From contig NZ_CP080575.1 in the NCBI RefSeq assembly GCF_019575955.1, positions 2,170,001 to 2,234,000 on the forward strand: a DNA stretch of 64,000 nt, written 5' to 3'. The notes beneath the pieces are model-generated. The model saw only the letters and a list, made by a program, of their open reading frames with translations. It ran no database searches and had not been told where the DNA came from. Shown in pieces: positions 21,855 to 31,800 of this stretch (position 1 is the stretch's first letter; the number at the start of each line of letters is the position of its first letter). The position numbers were made by a program, and so were the translations under genes. Source of the stretch: Nesterenkonia pannonica. Its GTDB lineage: Bacteria > Actinomycetota > Actinomycetes > Actinomycetales > Micrococcaceae.

Positions 21855-21949
21855 GGTGGTCCGCGCACGCTCTGCAACCCCGCAGGTGCCGGGTCCACCA
21901 CGGCGACATTACTAAGCGACCATGCAGCAGACCATCCCGACAGACGAAA

Positions 21950-21985
21950 GAAAAGCCCCGATCCCTGGTGAGATCGAGGCTTTTC
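21950..21985 (-). terminator. intrinsic terminator after tRNA-Arg
   Basis: On the minus strand, immediately after the tRNA, AAAAGCCTCGATC and GATCGGGGCTTTT form a hairpin followed by CTTTCG. It can end the tRNA transcript and, read from the other side, the rbsK transcript. Confidence 0.6.
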
Positions 21986-21993
21986 GCTTCGGT

Positions 21994-22066
<73 letters not shown>

Positions 22067-22371
22067 ATGTTCCTGAGCTGTACATCGTACTGCCCTGTGG
22101 ACCTCTAAGACTATACCGCCATAGGTCCCGGGCAACAAATCCCCGCACTGACTGTGAGCCTGCACATTGAAGCCCCTTGTCATGCGGCTGTCACACACGC
22201 CGGTTACAGTTGGAGCAGCTGTTCATCACTCAGGAGCCTGAGCGGACAGCGGGTCAATACGGACAAGGACGTCCGCGCACCGGTTCGCCGGGCCCGCTCG
22301 CCGCACAGCCCTCAGCGCAGACAGCCACCCCAATTGAAGACAGCAACCTGTAACCCAATGGAGGGAAAACA
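22067..22371. other. intergenic region upstream of pckG
   Basis: About 305 bases between tRNA-Arg and pckG. I see no convincing ORF, riboswitch or strong promoter pair; a ribosome binding site GGAGGG lies at 22361-22366. It should contain promoters for the divergent tRNA and pckG genes. Confidence 0.5.
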
Positions 22372-24213
22372 GTGACCACCGTTGCAACGGCGCCCGGTTC
22401 AGCACATCCAGGGATATTTCCAAGAACGCCCCCACAGACCATCAAGGCCTTCTGGCCTTCGTGCAGCAGATCGCTGACCTCACCACCCCGCAGCCATCCA
22501 CTGGGTGGACGGCTCCGAGAAGGAATACCAGACCCTCACCGACGAGCTCGTCGACGCGGGAACCCTCACTCGGCTGACCAGCCCCGAGTTCCCCAACTCC
22601 TTCGCGGCCTTCTCAGACCCGGCCGACGTCGCACGCGTCGAATCCCGGACCTTCATCTGCTCCGAGAACGAGCGGGACGCCGGGTTCACCAACAACTGGG
22701 TGGACCCCGAGGAGATGCGCGAAACCCTCAGCGGCGTCTTCGAAGGCGCCATGAAGGGGCGCACCATGTACGTCATCCCCTTCGTCATGGGCCACCTCGA
22801 CGCAGAGGACCCCAAATTCGGCGTCGAGATCACCGACTCCGGCTACGTCGTCACCAGCATGCGGATCATGGCCCGCATCGGCACCGACGTCCTGCGCCGC
22901 ATGGAGCAGCTCGACGCGTTCTTCGTCCCAGCCGTCCACTCTGTCGGCTCACCCCTCGACGAGGGCCAAGAGGACGTGCCGTGGCCGTGCAACGAAGAGA
23001 AGTACATCGTCCACTTCCCCGAAACCCGTGAGATCTGGTCCTACGGGTCCGGCTACGGCGGCAACGCCCTGCTGGGCAAGAAGTGCTACGCCCTGCGCAT
23101 CGCCTCCGCCATGGCCCGGGACGAAGGCTGGCTCGCCGAACACATGGTCATCCTCAAGCTGACCAGCCCCAAGGCAAGAGCTACCACCTCTCTGCGGCCT
23201 TCCCCTCCGCCTGCGGCAAGACCAACCTCGCTCTCATCGACCCCTCCCTCGAGGGGTGGAAGGCCGAAACCCTCGGGGACGACATCACTTGGATCAAACC
23301 GGGGAAGAACGGCGAGTTCCGAGCCATCAACCCTGAGTAAGCTACTTCGGCGTCGCCCCCGGCACCGGCTGGCACACCAACGCCAACGCCATGCGGGCCA
23401 TCGCCAAGGGCAACACCGTCTTCACCAACTGCGCCCTCACCGACGACGGCGGCGTGTGGTGGGAGGGGATGACCGAAGAGCCCCCGCCCACCTCATCGAC
23501 TGGCAGGGCAACGACTGGACCCCCGACGCGGACCGTCCGGCAGCTCACCCCAATGCGCGGTTCTGCACGCCCATCGACCAGACCGACATGCTCGCCGACG
23601 AGTACTTCGACCCCGAGGGCGTGAAGCTCGACGCGATCCTCTTCGGCGGACGCCGCAAGACCACCGTTCCCCTGGTCACCGAGGCGCGCGACTGGAACCA
23701 AGGCATCTTCTTCGGTGCCACCCTCAGCTCCGAGACCACTGCGGCGCAGGAGGGCGCAGTCGGCAACGTGCGGCGTGACCCGATGGCCATGCTTCCGTTC
23801 ATCGGATACGACGCCGGGGACTACCTCAAGCACTGGGTCGAGGTTTCCAGCGAGGCCGAGGCAGACAAGCTCCCCAAGATCTTCCTGGTGAACTGGTTCC
23901 GACGCGGACGGGACGGCAAGATCGCCTGGCCCGGGTTCTCCGAGAACACCCGGGTGCTGAAGTGGATCATCGAGCGCCTCGAGGGCACCGCCGAGGCCCA
24001 GGAGACCGTCCTGGGCCACAACCCCACCATGGACGCCATCGACACCGACGGCCTCGACATCAGCGAGGCCGAGCTCGAAGACTCCATCACGGTGCGGCCT
24101 GAGGAGTGGAAGGAGGAGGTCACCGGCATCGAAGAATGGTTCGACGAGTTCGGCGACTCCTTCCCTCATCCATCACCGCCGAGCTTGACGAGCTCAAGCG
24201 CCGAGTGGGCTGA
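22372..24213 (+). CDS. pckG: phosphoenolpyruvate carboxykinase (GTP), frameshifted
   Basis: Converts oxaloacetate to phosphoenolpyruvate with GTP, the entry of gluconeogenesis. From GTG 22372 with GGAGGG upstream. Landmarks: [60 protein letters not shown], the P-loop [45 protein letters not shown] and [10 protein letters not shown]. Breaks: near 22400-22490 (one is CCGCA where CCGGCA is needed), near 23175, an in-frame TAA at 23338 where EAGYFG is expected, near 23490 and near 24165. The end [12 protein letters not shown] stops at 24213. About 615 residues. An essential-type gene, so the breaks are almost surely technical. Confidence 0.93.
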
Positions 24214-24226
24214 ACGGCCCTCAGCC

Positions 24227-24266
24227 GCAGCGGCCGCTCTCTCCTCAGCGGGAGGGCGGCCGCTGC
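24227..24266. terminator. GC-rich hairpin after pckG
   Basis: GCAGCGGCCGC and GCGGCCGCTGC form a perfect 11-base stem around an inner CTCTCC/GGGAGG stem. It lies between convergent pckG and the SixA-like gene. No T run follows, so it would be a weak or factor-assisted terminator. Confidence 0.5.
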
Positions 24267-24281
24267 CGTGCTCAGCCCTGC

Positions 24282-24789
24282 TCACACCGCAGGGCGGTGA
24301 AAATCCAAAAGATCGGCGTTGCGGTGATCAAGCTCCGCCCACATGCCGCGGAAGCCGAACACGGCCAGTCCGCCGGAGGCCAATTCTCAGCCATGCTGAT
24401 CACAGCCTCTTCGACTGAATTCACGCTTGCCAGCTCCATGCTGACATCCTGGACGCCCGGCATATGGGCAATCAGAAGCAGCGTGTCCACGGTCTCAGGA
24501 GTCTCATTGAGGATCGAGCAGAGAGTGCGGGACGAGCCGAGGTACAGACGCGGATCCACATAGGAGTGGAGCCCTTCTCCCCCATCACGGAACCGATCCA
24601 GATCGCCGTCTGCCGAGTGCGCATCGCGTCAGAGACCAGCACAGCATCAGGCCAATAGCTATGCTCGAGCAGGAGGCGGCCGACCTGACGCGCCTCCTCC
24701 TCACCGCGGGCGGTCAGATCACGCGAATGGTCCCCGCCGGAGAGGCTCATGCCAGCCTCGGCGTGGCGAAGGACGAGGAGCTTCTTCAT
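24282..24789 (-). CDS. SixA-like histidine phosphatase, frameshifted
   Basis: Histidine-phosphatase-superfamily protein of the SixA (phosphohistidine phosphatase) type. The start KKLLVLRHAEAGM carries the catalytic RH; DLTARGEEEARQVGRLL, VLVSDAMRTRQTA and the late LLLIAHMPGVQDV (second catalytic His) follow. The frame changes near 24540 and again near 24380, where a G is lost; the corrected end GFRGMWAELDHRN stops at 24282. About 170 residues. Confidence 0.8.
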
Positions 24790-24803
24790 CGAGTCAGCCC
24801 CGA

Positions 24804-25574
24804 TCAGATGCTGTACTCAGGGGCCGCCCACACGGTCACCTCAGGGTGTTCGTAGAACCTGTAGCCCTGGCCGCGAACAGTGCGCACCGTGTTGGCCAGG
24901 CGCCCCAGCTTGGACCGCAGCCGCCTGATGTGGACGTCGATGGTGCGCTCGTTGGGCATCTGCTCGTCATCGATGCTGCGCCACAGCGCCTTCAGCAGCT
25001 CCTCGCGGCCCACCGTGCGGACCGAGTTGTCCACCAGGTAGTTCAGCAGTTCGAACTCCTTATAGGTGAGATTCAGCGCCTGCCCGTCCAGCCGGACTTC
25101 TCGGCGAGCGAGATCGATGAGGACACCGTTGCTGGAGGCGGGCTGGGATGCCGCGGTCTGAGGCGACGATGGGGCGTCCGCCTACCGGTGGGCGACGGTG
25201 GGGTCGCCCAACGCCTGCCGGACCACCTCCAAGTCGGAGCCCTCGGCTGCCGCCGAGGCCATGGCCATAGCGATGTGAACCTGCGACTCAGGGGCGATGT
25301 GCTCCACATAGTCCCTGAGCTCAGTGGCGATCTTGTGCAGCGAGGTTCCCTCCGCAGCAGCGGTGTCCTCATCGAGCCCCACATAGATCACGAAACCGCG
25401 GGCCACCACATCAGGATGCGCCGCGGAGCTCCTCTCCCGGCGCAAGCTACGACGGGCACAGGGGCGGTGCGGGGCGGATGCACGCCGTTCTTGGCGCCCG
25501 CTCCCCGCTGCCGTCACGGCGGCGCCGCGCAGCCTCAGCCCGTCGCGCCGCATTTCGAACCGACACATGGACAT
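24804..25574 (-). CDS. winged-helix transcriptional regulator without receiver domain
   Basis: The C-terminal 100 residues are an OmpR/PhoB-type winged helix: DLARREVRLDGQALNLTYKE, DNSVRTVGREELLKALW, ERTIDVHIRRLRSKLG and VRGQGYRFYEHPEVT. The N-terminal part (GFVIYVGLDEDTAAAEGTSL ... VHIAMAMASAAAEGS) is not a response-regulator receiver. The two halves are separated only by an in-frame TAG near 25183, where GTAGGC stands for GCCGGC (HRPAD expected). Restored length about 257 from ATG 25574. Target unknown; it is an orphan with no kinase next to it. Confidence 0.7.
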
Positions 25575-25755
25575 AGCCTGGGTTCGAGTTCGGCGATGCA
25601 GGCATGGAATCTCAAGCTTTCTGGCGGTGACGACCGGAAATGTGCGATCCCAAGCATCCATGTAATAAATCTCGAATGCAAGTAACATAAGCGCGGAGGT
25701 TCCACATAGTGAGACGTCTAGACGGTCTCGACGGACTTCTCCCGCGATTCAGCGG

Positions 25756-26390
25756 CTATTCGGCGAGGCCGTACAGCCGATCTCCAGCATCTCCCAAGCC
25801 TGGAACGATATAGGCCTTCTCGTTGAGCTTCTCGTCGATCGCCGCGGTGTACAGCCGAACGTCGAGCTCCCCGGCCTCCCGCTGAAGCCGCTCGATGCCC
25901 TCCGGAGCGGCCAGCAGCGTGATGGCCGTGATGCTCGCCGCCCCGGCCTCCTTCAGGTAGTGGAAAGCGGCCGCCAGGGTCCCGCCGGTGGCCAGCATCG
26001 GATCCAGCACGAACACCTGCTTACCGGTCAGGTCGTGCGGAAGACGCTCGGCGTAGGTCACGATGTCGAGCGTCTGCTCGTCCCGAGCCATGCCCAGAAA
26101 GCCGACCTCTGCGGTGGGGATCATGGCGGCCATGCCGTCGAGCATGCCGAGCCCGGCACGCAGGATCGGCACCACCAGAGGCTTGGGCCCGGCCAGCCTG
26201 GTGCCCGTCATACGGGTCACCGGCGTCTCGATCTCCACCCCTGGGTCGGCAGCGATTCGCTCGCCTCGTAGGCCAGGAGCATCACAAGCTCCTTGGTGAG
26301 GTCGCGGAACTGGTGCGACGGCGTCTCCGTACGACGGAGCTGGGTGAGCTTATGGGCGATGAGCGGATGCTCCACAACATGGACCTGCAT
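25756..26390 (-). CDS. upp: uracil phosphoribosyltransferase, one frameshift
   Basis: Makes UMP from uracil and PRPP. ATG 26390 starts [19 protein letters not shown], typical for Upp, followed by [21 protein letters not shown]. Bases are lost near 26265. The main frame has [25 protein letters not shown], and the PRPP-binding [14 protein letters not shown], then a C-terminal [16 protein letters not shown]. About 211 residues. It sits divergent from tadA and near apt, so base salvage genes are grouped. Confidence 0.9.
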
Positions 26391-26428
26391 AGGGCAAAAC
26401 TACCGCACCCGCCGCGTAGCCTGACCCT

Positions 26429-26897
26429 ATGATTCTGCGCAGCGCGGATGTCCAGCACCGCCTCATGGGCCGATGCCTCGAGCTGGCAGGGCAGGCGACC
26501 CCCTCAGGGGACGTTCCCGTAGGCGCCCTGGTCACGGACCCGGACGGTGAGGTGCTGGGTGAGGATACAACACCCGCGAGCGCGACCGGGACCCTCTCGG
26601 GCACGCAGAGATGAACGCGCTGGCGGCCGCGGCTCGCACCCTGGGCAGCTGGCGCCTCGACGGATGCGGCCTCGTCGTGACGCTCGAACCGTGCCCGATG
26701 TGCGCGGGCGCCATCAGCCAGACACGCATCGCGGCCGTGGTCTTCGGCGCCTGGGATGAGAAGTAGGCGCGGCCGGAAGCGTCTTCGACGTGCTGCGGGA
26801 GCCGCGGCTGAACCACTTCACCGAGACCATCCCCTCGGTGCGGGCCGAGGAGTCTGCGGAGCTTCTGCGCGCCTTCTTCGAGACGTTCCGCCGCTAA
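26429..26897 (+). CDS. tadA: tRNA-specific adenosine deaminase, frameshift and false stop
   Basis: Edits the wobble adenosine of tRNA-Arg(ACG) to inosine. Zinc and catalytic motifs are [10 protein letters not shown] and [12 protein letters not shown] break near 26560-26610 separates the first 40 residues ([21 protein letters not shown]) from HAEMNA. A second problem is TAG at 26764-26766: AAGTAGGCGCG stands where the family has [12 protein letters not shown], that is GCCGGC. The protein then runs to TAA at 26897. About 155 residues. TadA is essential in most bacteria with tRNA-Arg(ACG), so the false stop is strong evidence for sequence error. Confidence 0.88.
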
Positions 26898-26908
26898 ACT
26901 TGCGCCCC

Positions 26909-27467
26909 ATGCCAGCCTCATCGTTCCCGATGCCCGGAGTCAGGCCCTCGACCACGCGCGCTCCCTCTTCGACACCGTGCCTGACTTTCCGCAGCAGGGC
27001 GTCAGCTTCCAGGACATCACTCCGGTCCTGGCGGACCCGACGGGGCTGCGGACCATCGCCGAAGGACTGCTTGCGCCGTTTGCGGGCCGCTTCACACATA
27101 TTGCTAGGCATCGAATCCCGCGGGTTTCTGCTGGCAGGCGTCATGGCGGGCCTCTGCGCAGAACGCGGCCGCCCGGCCGGAGTTCTGACCGTGCGCAAGG
27201 AGGGCAAGCTCCCGTCACCTGCGGCTCGGGTCGAATACAGCCTGGAGTACGGCACCGCCGCCATTGAGGCCCCGGACGTGCTCACCCCTGAGGACAGGGT
27301 GCTCATCGTCGACGATGTGCTCGCCACCGGAGGCACCATCGCCGCCTGCCGCCAGCTGATCGCCGAGCTGGGGGCACAGAGCATCGGCGTCGGAGTGGTG
27401 ATGCAGGTCGATGCCCTCAGGGGCCATGAGATCGCTAAACGACGTGCACACACTTTTTCACTGCTGA
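26909..27467 (+). CDS. apt: adenine phosphoribosyltransferase, frameshifted
   Basis: Salvages adenine to AMP. ATG 26909 is 11 bases after tadA. Landmarks across frames: DFPQQGVSFQDITPVLADP, GIESRGFLLAGVMA, VLTVRKEGKLPSP, EYSLEYGTA and the PRPP loop VLIVDDVLATGGTIAACR. Frames change near 26940 and 27100. Near 27434 GCTAAACG is read where the GCCGGCAACG needed for EIAGNDV is expected; with that repair the gene stops at 27467, otherwise the frame runs into the tRNA-Ser. About 186 residues. Confidence 0.85.
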
Positions 27468-27558
27468 CGCTGGCGCGAAACGTCGCGAGCGACCTCGCTT
27501 TGAGCCGAAGCCGCCCAAGCGCCTATAGTGGACAGGCACTGCCTCCGGGCAGTGGTGA

Positions 27559-27644
27559 GGTGCGGTGTCCGAGCGGCCGAAGGTGCGACACTCGAAATGT
27601 CGTGTAGGCAATCCCTACCGTGGGTTCAAATCCCACCCGCACCG
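27559..27644 (+). tRNA. tRNA-Ser (anticodon CGA)
   Basis: An 86-base class II tRNA. Acceptor GGTGCGG pairs with CCGCACC; anticodon loop CTCGAAA with CGA is closed by GCGACA/TGTCGT; the long variable arm pairs GTAGG with CCTAC; the T-arm has GGGTTCAAATCCC. CCA is not encoded. The GTAGG here is base-paired and so is genuine, unlike the altered sites elsewhere. Confidence 0.95.
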
Positions 27645-27650
27645 CTCTTC

Positions 27651-27693
27651 CAGCTGCGGCCCCGAACCCCTCCTCGGGTCGGGGCCGCAGCTG
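27651..27693 (+). terminator. strong hairpin after tRNA-Ser
   Basis: CAGCTGCGGCCCCGA and TCGGGGCCGCAGCTG form a perfect 15-base stem 6 bases after the tRNA. There is no T run, but its position and strength suggest transcription termination. Confidence 0.65.
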
Positions 27694-27719
27694 TATCCTC
27701 CAATGGGTGAGAGGAGCGC

Positions 27720-28177
27720 ATGGGCATCACAGCGGTTGCCGTCGGCAAGAAGCATGAGGACTGGGTCCGGCCGGGCATTCAGCGCTACGCCCAGCGCATG
27801 CGCAGGCACCACGAGATCGCGTGGAAGCTTCTCCCCATTCCCAGCGCGAAGGCGACGCCGCCCGCGAGGAGGAGTCCGACCGCATCCTCAAAGCCCTCAA
27901 GCCTCAGGACTTTGTGGTGCTCCTCGACGAGCGCGGCAGCAGCCTCACGTCGCCCCAGCTCGCTGCCGCGCTGCAGAAGCAGTTCGACACCGGAAAGAAC
28001 GTCGTCATGATCATCGGCGGCGCGTACGGGGTCAGTGCGGAGCTCCAGAAGCGCGCCGACCTCGTATGGTCGCTCTCCGGACTCGTCTTCCCGCACCAGC
28101 TGGTCCGACTCATCATCGCCGAGCAGATCTATCGTGCGCAGGAGATCTCGGCAGGAAGGCCGTACCACCATGAATAG
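27720..28177 (+). CDS. rlmH: 23S rRNA (pseudouridine1915-N3)-methyltransferase, one frameshift
   Basis: SPOUT methyltransferase acting on the ribosomal decoding-region bridge of 23S rRNA. The start is ITAVAVGKKHEDWVRPGIQRY; after a break near 27835 the protein continues EESDRILKALKPQDFVVLLDERG, then the trefoil-knot SAM-binding IIGGAYGVSAELQKRADLVWSL and the C-terminal HQLVRLIIAEQIYRAQEI. About 153 residues, normal. Its stop overlaps the next gene. Confidence 0.9.
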
Positions 28178-28844
28178 CGCCCCGAGCAGTCCGCAGCCCC
28201 GTGGTGGGCATACTGGGCGCGGGCCGAGCAGGCACCGCGTTCGCCCGAACCCTCCTGCGCGCAGGCATCGAGGTCGACATCTGCTCGACGAGGTCCCCCA
28301 AGGCCCTCCGGCACCACCTGAAGATCTACGCGCCGGGTGCGCACCCGGTGGAGCAGGACGTGATCGCCCAGCGCACCCGTCACAGCGGGCCAGGAATCGT
28401 GGTGCTCGCTGTGCCGCAGGAGGAGCTGGACGAGGTGGACCCGGACGTAGCGGCTTAAGCACGGTCCTGATCGACGCGACGAACACCTGGCACGACGAGG
28501 TCCTGCCCGGCTGGCTCCAGGCCGCCGTCGATGAGCAGATGCCCACCAGTCAGGGCATTGCGGGCCGGTTCCGCCGCAGCAGCGTGGTCAAGGCGCTCAA
28601 TCACATCTCCCACCACGAGCTGGAGGATGCAGCCGACCCCGACCTTCCGATGTCTCAGCGCCGGGCAGCTGCCCTGGCCGCCGACAGCGACGAGGCTCGA
28701 GCGCGCGCCATGGCGCTGCTGGTCCGCATGGGGCTGGACCCGGTATCGATCGGCCCCCTCGCCGCAAGCAGCCTCATGGAGCCCGACGGTCCGCTCTTCA
28801 ACCGGCCCCTGCGCCGCCCGGACATCCTGCGGCACATGCCGTGA
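28170..28844 (+). CDS. Rossmann-fold NADP oxidoreductase/F420-type domain protein, frameshifted
   Basis: An NAD(P)-binding N-terminal fold (VVGILGAGRAGTAFARTLLRAG) typical of the F420-dependent NADP reductase-like family. The frame breaks near 28200. At 28452-28459 GCTTAAGC creates a stop after VAA; with GCCGGC the chain continues AGTVLIDATNTWHDEVLPGW. Later parts are RRSSVVKALNHISHHELEDAA and a C-terminal RRPDILRHMP. About 225 residues. It overlaps rlmH by 8 bases. Its substrate is unknown. Confidence 0.7.
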   Translation: MNSAPSSPQPRGGHTGRGPSRHRVRPNPPARRHRGRHLLDEVPQGPPAPPEDLRAGCAPGGAGRDRPAHPSQRARNRGARCAAGGAGRGGPGRSGLSTVLIDATNTWHDEVLPGWLQAAVDEQMPTSQGIAGRFRRSSVVKALNHISHHELEDAADPDLPMSQRRAAALAADSDEARARAMALLVRMGLDPVSIGPLAASSLMEPDGPLFNRPLRRPDILRHMP

Positions 28845-28882
28845 CCGGCAGCAGGTCAGAGGCGGCTTCTAAGGTGGAGGCC

Positions 28883-31800
28883 ATGACAGCGCTGGACCAG
28901 TTCTCCGAGGCCACAAGAACGTGGTTCGGCGCCGCATTCGGCTCCCCGACCTCAGCCCAGGAGGGCGCCTGGCGCTCAGTCGCCGCCACCGCAGCGCCCT
29001 GGTCGTCGCGCCCACCGGATCGGGAAAGACGCTCTCAGCGTTCCTGTGGAGCATCGACCGGCTCATGCGAGCCTCCACGGCACCTGCGGACGAGGCCGGG
29101 GACGGCTCACCACGGCCCGCCCCGTCGAAGGGCTCACCTCCCACCGGGGCACCCGAGTCCTCTACATTTCGCCGCTGAAGGCGCTGGGCGTCGACATCGA
29201 GCGGAACCTGCGCTCCCCCTGGTGGGCATCCGGCATACGGCCGAGCGCCTGGGCAGCCCATCGCGGACCATCAGCGTCGGTGTGCGCACCGGAGACACCA
29301 CGTCGAAGCAGCGCCGCGACCTGCTCCGCCAGCCTCCGGAGATCCTCATCACCACTCCCGAGTCCCTGTACCTGATGCTGACATCCCGTGCCCGCGAAAC
29401 GCTCACGGGAGTCGATACGGTCATCATCGACGAGGTCCACGCTCTGGTAGGCACCAAGCGCGGGGCCCACCTCGCCGTCTCTCTCGAGAGGCTCGATGAG
29501 CTGCGCCGTCAGCAGGAGGAGGGGCCGAACTCGCCTGCTCAGCGGATCGGGCTCTCGGCCACAGTGGAGCCGAAGGACGAGGTGGCACGGTTCTTGGGCG
29601 GTTCGCAGGCCGTAGACATCGTCGCCCCGCCGCATGGACAAGCAGTGGGACATCACCGTCTCAGTGCCCGTGCCGGATATGTCCGCCCCGGAGGTCGTCT
29701 CAGGGGGCGGCGAGGACGGCGGGCAGCCCATGCAGCCGTCCATCTGGCCCCACGTGGAGCACCGCGTGGTGGACCTCATCGCTCAGAACCGGTCCACCAT
29801 CGTGTTCGTGAACTCTCGACGCCTGGCAGAGAAGCTCACCGGCCGCCTCAACGAGATCTGGCGCGAAAGGGCGGAGCACAGCGACGCCGAGTCAGAGGAG
29901 AGCTCCGAGGGCGACCAGGAGCCCGCGGCTCTCGCCAAGGCCCACCACGGCTCCGTCTCGAAGGACCAGCGGGCCATCATCGAAGATGATCTCAAGGGCG
30001 GACGGCTCCGCTGCGTGGTGGCCACCAGCTCGCTCGAGCTCGGCATCGACATGGGGGCCGTGGACCTGGTCATTCAGGTCGAGGCCCCCATGCGGTCTCC
30101 GCTTACCTGCAGCGCCTCGGCCGGGCCGGGCACCAGGTCGGCGAAGTCTCCGTGGGATGGTTCTTCCCCAAGCATCGCGGGGACCTCATCAGCACAGCCG
30201 TCATCGTCGACCGCATGCTCTCCGGACGCATCGAGGCGCTGCGGATCCCGCGCAGCCCCTGGACATCCTGGCCCAGCAGACCGTGGCCGCCGCAGCGATG
30301 GACACCCTCGACGTTGAGGCCTGGTTCCAGCTGCTCCGGCGCAGCGCTCCCTTCACCGCCCTGCCACGCTCCGCCTACGAAGCCACTCTGGATCTCCTCG
30401 CTTACCGGTACCCCTCCGACCGGTTCGCCGAGCTTCGGCCGCGGCTGGTGTGGGACCGCGACGCCGGAACCCTCACCGGGCGCCCCGGAGCTCAGCGGCT
30501 TGCCGTCACCTCCGGAGGAACGATCCCGGACCGCGGCCTCTTCGGCGTCTACCTGGTCGGCCAGGAAGACTCCCGCACCGGCGGGCGGCGCGTCGGGGAG
30601 CTCGACGAGGAGATGGTCTACGAGTCCCGGGTCGGGGATGTCTTCGCTCTGGGCGCCACCAGCTGGCGGATCGAGGAGATTACCTTCGACCGCGTGATGG
30701 TCTCCCCGCGTTCGGGCAGCCCGCCAACCTGCCGTTTTGGCACGGCGACGGCCTCGGTAAGCCCGCTGAGCTCGGAGAGGCGATGGGCGAGTTCGTGCGC
30801 CGCGTCCGCAGCGGCGACGCGGCGCTTGCTCCGCAGCTTGAACACCTCGGGCTGGACCAGTGGGCGCGCGAGAACCTCCTCCGCTACATCGAAGACCAGC
30901 ACGCCGCAGCAGGCGAGGTCCCCAGCGACACCACACTGGTCATCGAGCGCACCACCGACGAGCTCGGTGACTGGCGGATCATTCTGCACTCCCCTACGGG
31001 ATGCAGGTCCATGCCCCGTGGGCCCTCGCTGTAGGGGCACGGCTGACGGAGCGCTACGGGCTCGACGGGGCTGCGTTCGCCGCCGACGACGGGATCGTGC
31101 TGCGGGTCCCCATGATGGACGAGGACCCTCCAGGGGCCGAGCTGTTCACCTTCGAGCCCGACGAGCTCGAAGAGGCCGTCATCTCACACGTCTCGAACTC
31201 AGCCCTCTTCGCCGCACGATTCCGGGAAACCTCATCCCGTGCGCTGCTGCTGCCCAGGCAGAACCCCACCCAGCGCACGCCCCTCTGGCAGCAGCGGCAG
31301 CGAGCATCCCAGCTCCTGGAGGTCGCAGCTAACTACTCAGACTTCCCGCTGATCGTGGAGACCATGCGCGAGGTGCTGCAGGACGTCTACGACCTGCCCG
31401 CCCTGAAAGACCTCACGCAGCGGCTCGAGCAGCGTCGAATCCGCCTCGTCGAGACCACCACCTCCCAGCCGTCGCCCTTCGCGCAGAGCCTGCTGTTCGG
31501 CTACATCGCCCAGTACCTCTACGAGGGCGACTCCCTTTGGCTGAGCGCCGGGCCGCCGCGCTCAGCGTCGACCCCGGCTGCTCAACGAGCTCCTCGGCCG
31601 TGTGGAGCTGCGGGAGTTCCTCGATGCCGCCATCATCGAAGAGTCCCAGAACTACGCCCAGCGGCTGAGTCCCTCCCGCAGGCTGCGAGGCGACGCCGAA
31701 GGCGTTGCAGACCTCCTTCGGCTGCTCGGCCCCTCAGCGCCGAGCAGCTGGCGCGCAGACTCCGGAATCCCGAACAGGACGATGAGGAGGTCCACGCAGC

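Noticed and set aside
22505..24418. Single 637-residue frame over pckG
   Set aside because: Only parts are PEPCK; the rest is out of frame, and its end runs past the true stop at 24213 into the SixA-like gene.
27604..27618. GTAGGC in tRNA-Ser as an altered GCCGGC
   Set aside because: The bases pair in the variable arm with CCTAC, so they are real.
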